Counted from the stretch's first letter, positions 8,893-18,374 are shown. The stretch: 64,000 nucleotides of DNA from Gracilibacillus orientalis (GCF_900114645.1 NZ_FOTR01000002.1:481410-545409); one strand, 5' to 3'. Program-made: numbers and translations. Notes: generated by a model from the sequence alone, not told the origin.

Positions 8893-9951
8893 TTATGCTC
8901 TTGTACGGTAGTTTAGATTATGATCCTTTAACATTTTATCTTTCCCGAATAAGAAGTGCTTCTCCATATCCGGCGAATATTTAGAGTTAATGGTTTTGTT
9001 TCCTGTCGCTTCTGCTACTGCCCTTATCATAGCAGGTGATGCTCCACAACAAAGACCAATATAATTAACACCAATATTTTGTGCTTCTTTCGCCCAATCC
9101 GCTAATTCATACCGATTATGGTAAAGAGGATCTAACGATGTTGGGAAAGTTGTTTCAGTTGGCAGGGAACAACTGCATCCTCCATCAGGTAAATTAAAGA
9201 ATGTTGGGTGCTCTTCAGTAGTTCGATATGGAATTGGTAATCCACCGACAAAACCTTCTACCTCTTCTCTAATTCTCTTTAGGTATGGCTGCATTGTATC
9301 TGGGCCACGGAAACAGTTCATCCCTACAACTAACGCTCCTTTTTCTGAGAGAATTTTACAGGATTCTTCTACCGTATAACCCTCTCGCAATATATTCTCG
9401 CCCATCAGCCCTAATGTAACAACTGCTGGCAAGTCTTGTTTTTGAATTTCTTCTAACGCAATAACAGCCTCTTCGTGATAATAAAAAGTTTCTGCATTTA
9501 TAAAATCTACGCCTTCTTCTTTACACCACTTTACCATTTCCGCAAACATACTTCTTACTTTTTCCTTAGATTCAGGATCTTGAGGATCAAAAATGTTCGT
9601 ATTTGAAATGTTACCTGCCACTAATGCTTCCTCTATAGGATGTTCTTTTGCTACTTCCTTCGCCAAATGGATTGCACTTCGATTTAATGGCTCAAGTAAA
9701 TGTTCTTTACCTATAATTCTCATTTTTTCACGGTGGGCATTATATGTGAAAGCTAAAACTACATCTGAACCAGCATTCATGTAATCTCGATATGTTTGTT
9801 TTAAAACCTCTGGGTGTTCCAAAGCTACTTCCGGTACGAAAGATCCTGCTTGTAAATATCCTCTGCGTTCCATTTCAAACAAATACCCTTCTCCTACAAT
9901 GACGGTGCCTTCTTTTAACCTTTGTTCTAAATTTCTTTTGCCCACTACCAT
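8893..9951 (-). CDS. Homocysteine S-methyltransferase (BHMT/MmuM-type)
   Basis: The 352-residue protein is a zinc-dependent methyltransferase barrel. The three zinc-binding cysteines of the family are present: Cys213 in VGMNCFRG and Cys311-Cys312 in YIGLCCGASP; AGSDVVLAFTYNA near residue 60 is the family's conserved barrel strand. The reaction transfers a methyl group from a methylated donor (betaine or S-methylmethionine) to homocysteine, giving methionine. The length and the N-terminal VIVGEGYLFEMERRGYL region look closer to betaine-homocysteine methyltransferase than to short MmuM. It lies 95 bases downstream of a LysR regulator, its likely controller, and ends in a repeat-derived terminator. 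Confidence 0.87.
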   Translation of the reverse strand: MVVGKRNLEQRLKEGTVIVGEGYLFEMERRGYLQAGSFVPEVALEHPEVLKQTYRDYMNAGSDVVLAFTYNAHREKMRIIGKEHLLEPLNRSAIHLAKEVAKEHPIEEALVAGNISNTNIFDPQDPESKEKVRSMFAEMVKWCKEEGVDFINAETFYYHEEAVIALEEIQKQDLPAVVTLGLMGENILREGYTVEESCKILSEKGALVVGMNCFRGPDTMQPYLKRIREEVEGFVGGLPIPYRTTEEHPTFFNLPDGGCSCSLPTETTFPTSLDPLYHNRYELADWAKEAQNIGVNYIGLCCGASPAMIRAVAEATGNKTINSKYSPDMEKHFLFGKDKMLKDHNLNYRTRA

Positions 9952-10046
9952 CTAACCCTCTCCCTTTTTTAAATCTAAGGTTAGTGTAGCATTGAAATAA
10001 TAATATGGCATAACACCTAAAGTCTATCGATTGCCATAGTTTTAAA

Positions 10047-10967
10047 CTATAACACAGTTAACTCGTCAGCAATCGTTTCTTTTAAATAGTTAATATACAT
10101 CGTTGCTAACGGGCTGTTTGTGACATTCTTATGTGTAATATAGCCAACTGCGATTCGCTCATCCACCTTTAGTGGAAGCGCCACAATATCATCATCGTTG
10201 ATATCATAACAAATTACCCCTGTTGAAATCGTATATCCGTTCAACCCTTTTAGTAAGTTAAATAAAGTAGCTCGGTCACTCACGCGAATGTTTTTTGGTC
10301 TCGAAACCGTGCTGAGTATCTCCTCAGAAAAATAAAATGAGTTATAATCCCCTTGTTCAAAAGATAGATACGGATAAGGATTTAAATCATCTAAGGACAC
10401 AGATTCCTGAATCGCAAGTGGATTGGTAGAACTTATAAACACGTGTGGCTTTGCTTCAAATAGGTCATGAAATATTAAATTTCCCTCTCTTAAAAATTTA
10501 CAAATCACCTGTCGATTAAAATCATTCAAGTATAAAATTCCAATCTCACTACGAAGTTTTTTTACATCATCAATGATTTCATACGTTCTTGTTTCTCGTA
10601 ACGTAAATTCATATTCATCACGGTTATAGTCTCTTAAAAGTTTTACAAATGCACTGACTGCAAAGGCATAATGTTGTGCCGATACAGAAAAATGCTGCTG
10701 TGGTGATTGTGTCGCATTGGTATAGCGATTTTTAAGCAAGTCTGTCTGCTCCATCACCTGTCTTGCGTAACCTAAAAACTCCGACCCCTCTGGAGTAATG
10801 ACAATCCCCTTATTCGTACGTGAAAAAATCGTAATTCCCAATTCATTCTCCAATTCTTTGATTGCATTGGATAGACTCGGTTGACTAATAAACAACTGCT
10901 GTGCTGCTTTACTAATCGATCGACTCCTTGCCACTTCGATTACATATCTTAATTGTTGTAATGTCAT
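10047..10967 (-). CDS. LysR family transcriptional regulator
   Basis: Residues 1-60 form the LysR winged helix (LQQLRYVIEVARSRSISKAA, then LFISQPSLSNAIKELE) and the remaining ~240 residues the periplasmic-binding-like effector domain. GAGGAGG precedes the ATG. It sits just upstream of, and co-directional with, the homocysteine methyltransferase gene; LysR proteins of similar type (CysB/MetR-like) often control sulfur amino acid genes, so control of the neighbour is plausible but not shown. Confidence 0.88.
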   Translation of the reverse strand: MTLQQLRYVIEVARSRSISKAAQQLFISQPSLSNAIKELENELGITIFSRTNKGIVITPEGSEFLGYARQVMEQTDLLKNRYTNATQSPQQHFSVSAQHYAFAVSAFVKLLRDYNRDEYEFTLRETRTYEIIDDVKKLRSEIGILYLNDFNRQVICKFLREGNLIFHDLFEAKPHVFISSTNPLAIQESVSLDDLNPYPYLSFEQGDYNSFYFSEEILSTVSRPKNIRVSDRATLFNLLKGLNGYTISTGVICYDINDDDIVALPLKVDERIAVGYITHKNVTNSPLATMYINYLKETIADELTVL

Positions 10968-11042
10968 CTACTCTTCCTCCTCACTCCCATTACATAGTTT
11001 TATTGTAGCATAGATAGCTTGGGAAGAATTTTAAACACAACT

Positions 11043-11083
11043 AGGCACTATCTGTGGACGGTTCTCCATAAACAGTACCGGGG
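11043..11083. repeat. Palindromic repeat, family 2, copy 2 (degenerate)
   Basis: The stretch shares GTGGACGGTT and CCATAAACAGTACC with the element at 8810-8867, but its outer arms have diverged, so it no longer makes a perfect stem. Confidence 0.45.
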
Positions 11084-11317
11084 AACATTAACCAAGCACC
11101 TCGTACTGCATAATGAAAAGAGGGCAAGATCAATGACTTCGTTTCAAATTTCAAAAGGAAAAATGGCATTCTAACACTTATGTGTTCTAGATTTGATGAA
11201 AAAGTTGCATGTTTCGTTTAGTGGAAACCACTTTCATTGAAAAAATGAGTACTTGTCATGGAAAAATAGAACCACCTTAACGGAGCATAGAGCAAAGATA
11301 CAGCGATATTAATTAGA

Positions 11318-11479
11318 TCAATCTAATTTCATTCCACAAAGGGTGTCTGTTATAGTTCCTTTACCGAACAATACTTTTTCCTGATCACCTAGAACCATGC
11401 TCGTATTCCGGTTATTCACGTTCATGAGGATGGTCGTAATCTCTGGGTGAGCCTTCCTGAGAGCTTTCACAAAATTATT
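11318..11479 (-). pseudogene. Relic of an RlmD/RumA-type 23S rRNA uracil-C5 methyltransferase
   Basis: On the minus strand one frame reads FVKALRKAHPEITTILMNV, then NRNTSMVLGDQEKVLFG and GTITDTLCGMKLD before a stop. This matches the conserved middle of TrmA/RlmD methyltransferases (VKALRxxHPEVTTVMHNVN..RTNVVLGD...LWGxGYIYD). Nothing of the N- or C-terminal catalytic regions is next to it, so it is a short internal fragment. Confidence 0.6.
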
Positions 11480-11507
11480 CTTACCTTTTTAAAAAGGAAA
11501 ATCTGAA

Positions 11508-11755
11508 CTATTACTAGCTTCAGACGTTGCTGCAAAAGGCTTGGATATCCCTGATTTAACTCATGTTATTGATTTGGATTTGCCTAAAGAGACGACATAG
11601 TTTGTTCATCGCTCTTTGGAAGAACTGGGCGGTTGGGGTCTGACTCAGGAACCGTTGTTGCCATTGTCACAGAGAGTGAGGAGCGACAACTGCAGAAGGT
11701 TGGTCGCCAGTTACATCTGACTTTTTTAAAGAAATTCTATTCAAAGGGAAATTAG
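11508..11755 (+). pseudogene. Relic of a DEAD-box RNA helicase C-terminal half
   Basis: The plus strand encodes LLLASDVAAKGLDIPDLTHV and IDLDLPKETT, the helicase motif V region, then an in-frame TAG replaces the expected Gln before FVHRS. The motif VI region (HRTGRTARMG) is scrambled around TTGGGGTCTGACTCAGGAAC, a repeat-like string, after which GTVVAIVTESEERQLQKVGR resumes in another frame and runs to a stop at 11753. The premature stop and the shifted frame show decay. The intact gene was probably a CshB/YfmL-type helicase. Confidence 0.65.
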
Positions 11756-12100
11756 TTAATTCAAAATAATTCACTTTCCCTATTGTCCTTTTTAAACACA
11801 TATCTATGGTACCTATTACATGTTTCATTAGTTGAAACTTCTTCCTTCACGGGCGGTTCAGCACATAAAAGTTTTTACCTGTTGAAGTTAAGCCGCCGTA
11901 CATAGAAATCAAATCTTATCTTTTTTATTTTCAAGCATACCTTTCTCTTCACAGGCTATATTGCTCGCTTGACGGGATAAGTCATTATTTCTCGCCAAGC
12001 GGAGTAGGTATCCCGTAAAGCGAAGACAATATCCAGCGAAAAATTCTTTACTCTGGGAATGCTCCATTTTAAATAACAACACCCTGTCATCTGCAACCCT

Positions 12101-12472
12101 TTATCCACAGCATTTCTTGTATTTTTTCCCACTTCCACATGGGCATGGCTCATTTCTTCCAACTTTATATTCATTCACTACTGTACCTTGCACTTCCTCA
12201 TCTGAATTTATGGCCGTATAGTTCTGTAGATAGTATTCTGGAAGTTTATCTAACTTTTCACAATATCGTTTTTCATTATATACTTCATTATTTTTCATAA
12301 CATCATTCATTTCTTCTACTAAAACCGTTGCAATCATTTCCTTCGATTCAATCTCTGAGTAACCAAGATCTATTAATCGATGGAATGTTTTTTTTGTGGT
12401 TTTAGGATCATTATCACGTAATTGATTGTCTACTACTTCAAGCAGTTGGGCCTTTAGTTTATAATTAACCAT
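12101..12472 (-). CDS. SEC-C motif protein
   Basis: The 123-residue protein has a helical N-terminal domain of about 100 residues and ends in a textbook SEC-C zinc motif, [20 protein letters not shown], the same motif that ends SecA. Stand-alone proteins of this type are common in Firmicutes and of unknown role. The ATG at 12472 is eight bases after AGGAG; a TTG six bases further upstream is too close to the ribosome site. The 72-aa frame at 11956-12174 overlaps its end and is a shadow. Confidence 0.85.
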   Translation of the reverse strand: MVNYKLKAQLLEVVDNQLRDNDPKTTKKTFHRLIDLGYSEIESKEMIATVLVEEMNDVMKNNEVYNEKRYCEKLDKLPEYYLQNYTAINSDEEVQGTVVNEYKVGRNEPCPCGSGKKYKKCCG

Positions 12473-12904
12473 TATCAATTCTCCTATCTGCCGATTTATG
12501 GATATATCTTACCTTTATACACCCGGATTAGGTTGACTCATCTTTTCGAAAGCCTTCAATAGGTTAGTGTATGAAAAGAGTAAAACGTTACAAATTTTGG
12601 TAAAATCAAATCAAACTATTATATTTTTGCTTTTATATTGTAACAAGTATCCAATTCTTTATTCAAGAACAACCACCTGTTCATTCTATGAGATAAGTAT
12701 TTTCAGGGGTCTGTAAGCGTACCCCTGCCAAGTAGACACTTAAAGCTTGGGGTCACACTACTCCCTATTACATCGTTAAGGGATATTACAAGTTCACGGT
12801 GTGACATTGCGTTGTATTGGCTATTTTGGTTAAAGCATACATTCCACATTCGATTCGTCGGTAATCATCATAGACTGCTTCCACAAATCTCTCCCTTTTA
12901 TTAT
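12473..12904. other. Intergenic region with short hairpins
   Basis: No gene is visible. A hairpin CAGGGGT...ACCCCTG lies at 12704-12727, next to a degenerate palindrome (CCAAG...CTTGGGGT) that shares GTCTGTAAG and the CCCC/GGGG arms with the palindrome at 5151-5213. Confidence 0.4.
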
Positions 12905-12940
12905 AAAAAAAGAGTTGCGCCATCAATCACGCAACTCTTT
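12905..12940 (-). terminator. Intrinsic terminator of the VOC gene
   Basis: Perfect 11-bp stem AAAGAGTTGCG / CGCAACTCTTT with a T-run on the minus strand. Confidence 0.8.
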
Positions 12941-12949
12941 AATCGTCAT

Positions 12950-13372
12950 TTACTCTTCAATCTCTGTATAAATTTGAAAGGTCACGCCAAACTTGTCCGT
13001 TACATCGCCAAATCCCGGGCTGAAGGGTTCTTCTTTAAACGGCATATTGACTTGACCGTCTTGCCTCAAGGTTTCATAGATTTGTTTCGATTTTTCTACT
13101 TCGTTTGTTGTAATGCAAATAGTTACCCGTTTCCCGTTTTCAATAGTCGAATCGCCTGGGGCATCAGATAACATGAGTTCCGTTTCACCAACTTTTAATT
13201 TGGCATGCGCCACAAGACTCTTTAGCTCGTCCGTGAACGTATTAGGCATGTCTGGCATTTCTCCGTAAGTAAAAATGGAGATAATTTCTGCACCAAGGGT
13301 TTCTTCATATAACTGGATGGCTTCCTTTGCGCGGCCCTCCAAAGTAATATAGGGGGTTAGTTTTACCATCAT
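12950..13372 (-). CDS. VOC family protein (PhnB/glyoxalase-like)
   Basis: At 140 residues this is a single-chain vicinal oxygen chelate protein of the PhnB/3-demethylubiquinone-methyltransferase-like group: TPYITLEGRAKEAIQLYEET at the N-terminus, the conserved GDSTIENGKRVTICI in the middle and a GFGDVTDKFGVTFQIY ending. The metal ligands of true glyoxalases are not clear here. It lies 75 bases downstream of an ECF sigma factor on the same strand; VOC and DGPF/YCII proteins are regular partners of SnoaL-tailed sigma factors. Confidence 0.85.
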   Translation of the reverse strand: MMVKLTPYITLEGRAKEAIQLYEETLGAEIISIFTYGEMPDMPNTFTDELKSLVAHAKLKVGETELMLSDAPGDSTIENGKRVTICITTNEVEKSKQIYETLRQDGQVNMPFKEEPFSPGFGDVTDKFGVTFQIYTEIEE

Positions 13373-13447
13373 AGATTGTTCCTCCTCGAGTTTGGATTGA
13401 ATGAAAATTGATCATTCATAAGTATAGACGTTCCTACCACTGTAAAA

Positions 13448-14428
13448 TCATCGGTTTTTCGTGAAATTCTTATTCACAGCCAAATCTGTCGGTAATCCAA
13501 ATCGAACAAATAAATCGGAGTCTATGAAATGATGGATATGAGCGATCTTTCCATGGCTCATATCGAGGATATGTATTGCCCATGGAGTTAGCAACCCTTC
13601 TCGTCCACTTGGTACATATTGAGCATAAGCGGGACTATTTCCATTAGCTTGGATTGGTAGCAACCGGGAACCCAAACAATGGCTACGTGTTAGGTGATAG
13701 AATTCAGACAGATTCGAGTTGCCGCGAACCCACATCGTAAATGGCGGCATTGACAAGCTGCCGTTCTCGTTGAATAGCGCTAATAACGCGTCAATATCGT
13801 ACTTCTCAAACGCTTCTACATAACGAGCAAGCAACTGTTGGTCTGCTTCGAAAACTCCATCCTGCCATTCATTGGACTGCAGATTCGATTGGGCGATCGT
13901 CCTTCGCGCTCGTTGCAAAGCACTGTTGACAGCTGCCGTGGTCATCCCCAACGCATTCGCCGTTTCACTCGCTGACCATCGGAAAACATCATACAAGATC
14001 AATACTGCACGTTGCCGAGGTGGCAATATTTGCAGGATCGCAATAAACGATAATCGAATCGTTTCTCTACTAACTACGATATCCAGCGGATCGCCAACTG
14101 TATCCGGTGTTGGCCATATCCAGGAAGCTCGAGGTAATTGGTCCCTAGGCTCTGTTACACTAGGGACCGGCTCTGAAATATCCATTGGGAGCGCCCGTCT
14201 CTTTGCATTCCTTAGCTTATCTAAACAAACATTCGTGACGATACGATACACCCAAGCTCTACGTGAAGAATGCTCCCGAACCTGATCCCAGTTCTGCCAG
14301 ACGCGGACCATGGCCTCCTGTACCGCGTCTTCCGCCTCAAAAATCGATCCCATCATCCGATAACAGTATCCGGTTAATTCAGGACGCAGCTCCTCCATCA
14401 TGTCTATTTTTCCATGCTTTTGGCACAT
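13448..14428 (-). CDS. ECF sigma factor with C-terminal SnoaL-like domain
   Basis: The 326-residue protein has sigma region 2 (TGYCYRMMGSIFEAEDAVQE, about residues 18-90) and sigma region 4 (LPPRQRAVLILYDVF, then ALGMTTAAVNSALQRAR, about 130-185). The last ~135 residues form a SnoaL/NTF2-like domain (VEAFEKYDIDALLALFNENG), which in this sigma group replaces a separate anti-sigma factor and controls activity. Layout matches the TIGR02960/SigJ-like group. The wide start has AAGGAG eight bases upstream. Its base composition is visibly richer in G and C than the neighbouring defence genes. The VOC gene downstream is a likely target. Confidence 0.87.
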   Translation of the reverse strand: MCQKHGKIDMMEELRPELTGYCYRMMGSIFEAEDAVQEAMVRVWQNWDQVREHSSRRAWVYRIVTNVCLDKLRNAKRRALPMDISEPVPSVTEPRDQLPRASWIWPTPDTVGDPLDIVVSRETIRLSFIAILQILPPRQRAVLILYDVFRWSASETANALGMTTAAVNSALQRARRTIAQSNLQSNEWQDGVFEADQQLLARYVEAFEKYDIDALLALFNENGSLSMPPFTMWVRGNSNLSEFYHLTRSHCLGSRLLPIQANGNSPAYAQYVPSGREGLLTPWAIHILDMSHGKIAHIHHFIDSDLFVRFGLPTDLAVNKNFTKNR

Positions 14429-14492
14429 TTAACATTCTCCTTTTTGACCCTCAAAACTCACCTTGATAACAAGGATTACATTCTTCCTTTAC

Positions 14493-14528
14493 AAAAAAGG
14501 CATAACACCTTCTAATGATGTTATGCCT
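14493..14528 (-). terminator. Intrinsic terminator after the HsdR relic
   Basis: Stem AGGCATAACA / TGTTATGCCT with TTTTTTG following on the minus strand. Confidence 0.75.
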
Positions 14529-14542
14529 CTAGTTGCGATTGA

Positions 14543-14813
14543 TTAAGTTTTATAATGTATTTTACCAAGTCCCACCAATTGCCTAGCCACTTGCTTATTA
14601 GGAACAGAGCATGCTCTATCCTGTTTCTTCAATTTCTGCCACATTTCCCGTTTCACGTCTATTTTTTCTACCCAATCTATAACAGTATTGTCTTTAATAA
14701 TATCTGTAATTGTTTCGGTTAGATCTTTTAAGCTTTCTTTTTCCATCTCCTTCATTTCTTCTCACATTGCATGGTATTCTTTCAATAGTTCTTCAATCTT
14801 TAATTGACGTGCC
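14543..14813 (-). pseudogene. C-terminal relic of a second type I restriction R subunit
   Basis: The 70-residue frame ending at 14543 contains NTVIDWVEKIDVKREMWQKL, which resembles the C-terminal helical tail of EcoEI-type HsdR proteins (xVDWxEKExVRAKMR). Directly upstream, another frame reads ARQLKIEELLKEYHAM before a stop, also HsdR-like (linker plus coiled coil). A frame break between the two, and the absence of the motor and nuclease domains, mark it as a remnant. It is not the tail of the intact hsdR 400 bases upstream, which is complete, so an older type I system was probably replaced here. Confidence 0.5.
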
Positions 14814-14882
14814 TTATAAACCAAATTGAACGGAAAGAAAACTATTGCGACCGTCCCACGTACCAGTTATACATTATAATTC

Positions 14883-15191
14883 TTACTTTTCAGGCATAGT
14901 GTAAGTCACAAAAGCACCGCTACTGTCTTCCATCTTTGTAAAAATTTCATTAAGAATTTCTAATGCTCTTTCATTAGATTCATATTTACCAAGGATTTTA
15001 TTCCATTGATCCAAAAAACTATTTTCAATAAAACCTGTTATGTTTTTACCTTTTACCGTAACATCTTTTACATGCATTAAGCTCTGTTTATTTTGTGTCC
15101 TTATCCATAACATTAAAAAAGTCATCCTCATAAAAAGTATTGAACTAACTTTCATCAAATCCACATACAATATAAATAATCCCTCAAGCAC
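14883..15191 (-). CDS. Small hypothetical protein, possibly phage-derived, doubtful start
   Basis: The last ~60 residues (DVTVKGKNITGFIENSF, KYESNERALEILNEIFTK, FVTYTMPEK) look like small phage/plasmid proteins with an ERALEVLDEI core and YxMPE end. The first 35 residues are hydrophobic and unlike that family; a better start may be the ATG at 15077 giving about 64 residues. No clear ribosome site supports either start. The gene lies just behind hsdR. Confidence 0.35.
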   Translation of the reverse strand: MLEGLFILYVDLMKVSSILFMRMTFLMLWIRTQNKQSLMHVKDVTVKGKNITGFIENSFLDQWNKILGKYESNERALEILNEIFTKMEDSSGAFVTYTMPEK

Positions 15192-15207
15192 TAAGTTAAA
15201 AACACTT

Positions 15208-18200
15208 CTATCTCAATTCATCATCCAATGGTATAATCACTTGATCCAATGCCATCCTCCACTGACGCTTCATTCCTGGTCCGTATTTCAACGGTTTAGC
15301 ATCAGGGTTTACAGCTTTATATTTATCAAAATCCCTGCTGTTAAGGATGTCACTGATATTTGGAATAGGATCCATTCCAATTACATATTGAATGGCAGAT
15401 AATTGCAGTGTATCTTTTTCTACAAACCATGTATGTGCAAAGTCTTCTATTGCAGCATTTTTTTCATTCGTAAAGAATGTTCTTTTTACGATAAAAATAT
15501 CTTCATCTTCATCTACTTCTTTATTATCTATTGCATCTAAAATGGCGCGATACACATCCTTAACGATTTCTGCTTTTTCTAGCTTTTGAAGTGCATTTTC
15601 AATATCGTCGCGGATATTCTCATTATTAGCTGAGTACGTTTCTAATAATTTATTTATATAGGTTGCATCGATATCGTAAATCTTAGCAGCATTTTCACCA
15701 TGGAATTCAATATCTGAGAAATCAACTTCTGGTTCACCTGATTCCTCATCATCCATTAATGATCCTTTCACCGTGTTATATACGCCTACAGATTCCTCTA
15801 TCATCATAACTTGATCTTTAAGCGTATTTTCATCGTTGTATTCATTATACGTTACGAGCGCTTCATAAGAATTATTTAATTCCTGAAATGCCTTTACAAA
15901 TTCAACACGCGTTTCAATTGGGGTGTGTTCATTTATATTTTCAATATTAGTTGTAATCGTCAGTAATTCTTTATGCGCCTTTTTGAAACGTTTCTTTGAA
16001 TCCTCGTACGTTGGATAGATCAACGTAGATTCTGTGCTTTCATCTGAATAGACCTTAGTTGCTTCTTGCACATTTTGCTCCATGGTGTATGGTTTTCTAA
16101 AGGTAACGATTAAGCCCTTTGTCTTTTCCGGGTATGTTCGATTGGTTCGGGAAAAGGCCTGAATCAGATTAGCATAACTTAAATTCCGATCAACAAAAAG
16201 TGTTTGAACAGTCGGTGCATCAAAGCCTGTTAATAAACGTTCCACAACAATGACAAGATCAATTTGTTTACCAAACTCTTTAAATTCTGCTTTCTTTTGA
16301 GCCAATCGGTTATTAATATCGCCATTATAACGTTCCATACTTTCCAAGGACCAAGCTGTATTATAATAATCATTATAGTCCTTCATAATTTGTTTCATTT
16401 CGGCTTGATTCTCTGTCGCATGACCTTCATTTTCTTCTAATGAATACGTGATCGCAATTCGAGGAAAATTCGGATCCTCAATGGAACGACCTTTTCTCAT
16501 CGGGTGATTAGGAAATTCACCCCGCAGCCAATCTGGATCTTTTGTCATTTCTTTAATAGCATGGTAATAACGCTTCGCCATATCAATCGAACTCGTTGTA
16601 AGAATAACAGATTTTTGTGGCCGACCATTTTGAAAATCGAATTTCATATAAGCGTTATCTGGACGGAATATTTTACGAATCACTTTTTGAATATGATCAT
16701 CTCTTTCAAAAGAAGCATTGTCGATATACTTTTCCTTCTCGATGCCATTCATTTGATCAATCACATCATTTACTTTTATATCTGTTGCATTCGCATACTT
16801 TTCACTTTGACGGAGTTGATCATAAATATGATTATTTAAGGATGTCGGTCCAATGGTATCCTCGTGCTCTACTTGGAAGCCTAAAACCGCATGGTCTTCT
16901 AGCGCATTTTTAATGGTATAGGTATGTAAAACATCTCCATATTGGTCACGAGTCGTACGTGCTAATTGCCCTTGCGCCTGCTTTTTATTAACATTAAAAA
17001 TGGGTGTTCCTGTAAAGCCAAACCAAGTGGAATTTGGAAAGAAATCTTTCATCCTCTCCATTCCTTCTGCACTTAAAGCACGGTGACATTCATCCACGAT
17101 AAAAACGATATGTTGTCCTAGTAGCTTTTTAAAGCGCTGTGTACCTTTATTCTCTTCTGCCTTTTGTGCGTAACGTAATGCAGAGTCTAACTTTTGACGC
17201 GTCGTAATGATGACTGCATTTGTATTGGCATCAGATAGTAACGTACTACTTAACTCTTTTGCGCTTCCAGTACCAACTATTAAACTGTTAGATCTTGCGT
17301 TACCAGAAGTTATACCGGTATTATATTCCGAAGCAAACTTGGTAAATTCTGAGGTCGTTTGGTTATCCAAGTCTTTACGGTCGATAAGCATAATCGTCCG
17401 ATCGATACCTGGTTTTTGAGCTAATAATTTGGTAGATACAAAACTCGTTAATGTTTTCCCAGAGCCAGTTGCATGCCAAACAAACCCAGACTTATGCTGC
17501 ATCGCAGATTTATATAAGGATTGGATGGCATGTATCTGGTAAGGTTGCAAAACCATTAAAGTTTTATTATCCTGGTCTTCACTCACAATGGTATAATCAG
17601 CAATTAACCGATGAGCATCCGGAATATTTAAGACCTGTTTCACAAATTCATAGAGATTTTCTACTTTTTGATTGTCTGTCGTTCGCCAACTAAATAGAAA
17701 TTTTCGATGCATATTTTTCGGCATCGCATTTGCAAAATAGCGTGTCGTCTGTTCATTAGAAACAACGAATAGTTGTAACGTTGAAAAGATGTTCCCACGA
17801 TACATCCCTTCTTCTGCATATTTCTTAATCTGATTAAATGCTTGAAAGACACCATCTTTGGCACTTGCTTGTTTTAACTCAATTTGAACGATTGGTAAAC
17901 CGTTAATTAAGAGCGTCACATCAAAACGGCGATCCCTATCATCCACATTTGTTTTTTGCTTTGATATTTGGTGAACGACTTCATATGTAGAGATCCCGCC
18001 CCCAATGTCACGATTTGAATATAACATCAATGACATCGGTCCTAATGACGTGTTTTCTCTTTCAATGGTAATACGAGCAATGCCATTTTCCCCCTTGAGC
18101 CATTTAGCAGCATCAAAGGGGGTTTTTGTTTTCAGCAATAGTTCAGTTTTAATCGTATCAAACTCTTTATCTGTAATCGGATGTTCGCCAATTTCAGAAA

Positions 18201-18354
18201 GATTGTTTTGGGTTAGTTTTTGACGCAAGTTATTCCAGAGGTCCTCTTCCGACTTTAAGTCCGGGCGATAATTCCATTGATTATACCCGTCCCCCAATAC
18301 TTCTATGAGCCGACGTTCGACTTCAGCTTCATTGTTATGGGATAGCTTTGTCAT
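15208..18354 (-). CDS. hsdR: Type I restriction enzyme R subunit (nuclease/translocase)
   Basis: The 1048-residue protein is the restriction subunit of the EcoR124/HsdR family. The N-terminal PD-(D/E)XK nuclease shows Asp145 and Glu159-x-Lys161 (FDVTLLINGLPIVQIELK); the SF2 motor has Walker A HATGSGKT at 294-301 and DECH at 421-424, with motif VI near QAFSRTNRTYP. It cuts foreign DNA at a distance after ATP-driven translocation and needs HsdM and HsdS. The start is behind GGAGGA and 20 bases after hsdS. Length is normal (about 1000-1050), so it appears intact. Confidence 0.95.
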   Translation of the reverse strand: MTKLSHNNEAEVERRLIEVLGDGYNQWNYRPDLKSEEDLWNNLRQKLTQNNLSEIGEHPITDKEFDTIKTELLLKTKTPFDAAKWLKGENGIARITIERENTSLGPMSLMLYSNRDIGGGISTYEVVHQISKQKTNVDDRDRRFDVTLLINGLPIVQIELKQASAKDGVFQAFNQIKKYAEEGMYRGNIFSTLQLFVVSNEQTTRYFANAMPKNMHRKFLFSWRTTDNQKVENLYEFVKQVLNIPDAHRLIADYTIVSEDQDNKTLMVLQPYQIHAIQSLYKSAMQHKSGFVWHATGSGKTLTSFVSTKLLAQKPGIDRTIMLIDRKDLDNQTTSEFTKFASEYNTGITSGNARSNSLIVGTGSAKELSSTLLSDANTNAVIITTRQKLDSALRYAQKAEENKGTQRFKKLLGQHIVFIVDECHRALSAEGMERMKDFFPNSTWFGFTGTPIFNVNKKQAQGQLARTTRDQYGDVLHTYTIKNALEDHAVLGFQVEHEDTIGPTSLNNHIYDQLRQSEKYANATDIKVNDVIDQMNGIEKEKYIDNASFERDDHIQKVIRKIFRPDNAYMKFDFQNGRPQKSVILTTSSIDMAKRYYHAIKEMTKDPDWLRGEFPNHPMRKGRSIEDPNFPRIAITYSLEENEGHATENQAEMKQIMKDYNDYYNTAWSLESMERYNGDINNRLAQKKAEFKEFGKQIDLVIVVERLLTGFDAPTVQTLFVDRNLSYANLIQAFSRTNRTYPEKTKGLIVTFRKPYTMEQNVQEATKVYSDESTESTLIYPTYEDSKKRFKKAHKELLTITTNIENINEHTPIETRVEFVKAFQELNNSYEALVTYNEYNDENTLKDQVMMIEESVGVYNTVKGSLMDDEESGEPEVDFSDIEFHGENAAKIYDIDATYINKLLETYSANNENIRDDIENALQKLEKAEIVKDVYRAILDAIDNKEVDEDEDIFIVKRTFFTNEKNAAIEDFAHTWFVEKDTLQLSAIQYVIGMDPIPNISDILNSRDFDKYKAVNPDAKPLKYGPGMKRQWRMALDQVIIPLDDELR

Positions 18355-18374
18355 GGTCTCCTCCTTTCTATTGC

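Noticed and set aside
11956..12174. 72-aa minus-strand frame
   Set aside because: It overlaps the end of the SEC-C gene in another frame and has no ribosome site or family motif.
12812..13171. 119-aa plus-strand frame
   Set aside because: Lies opposite the VOC gene and its terminator; shadow.
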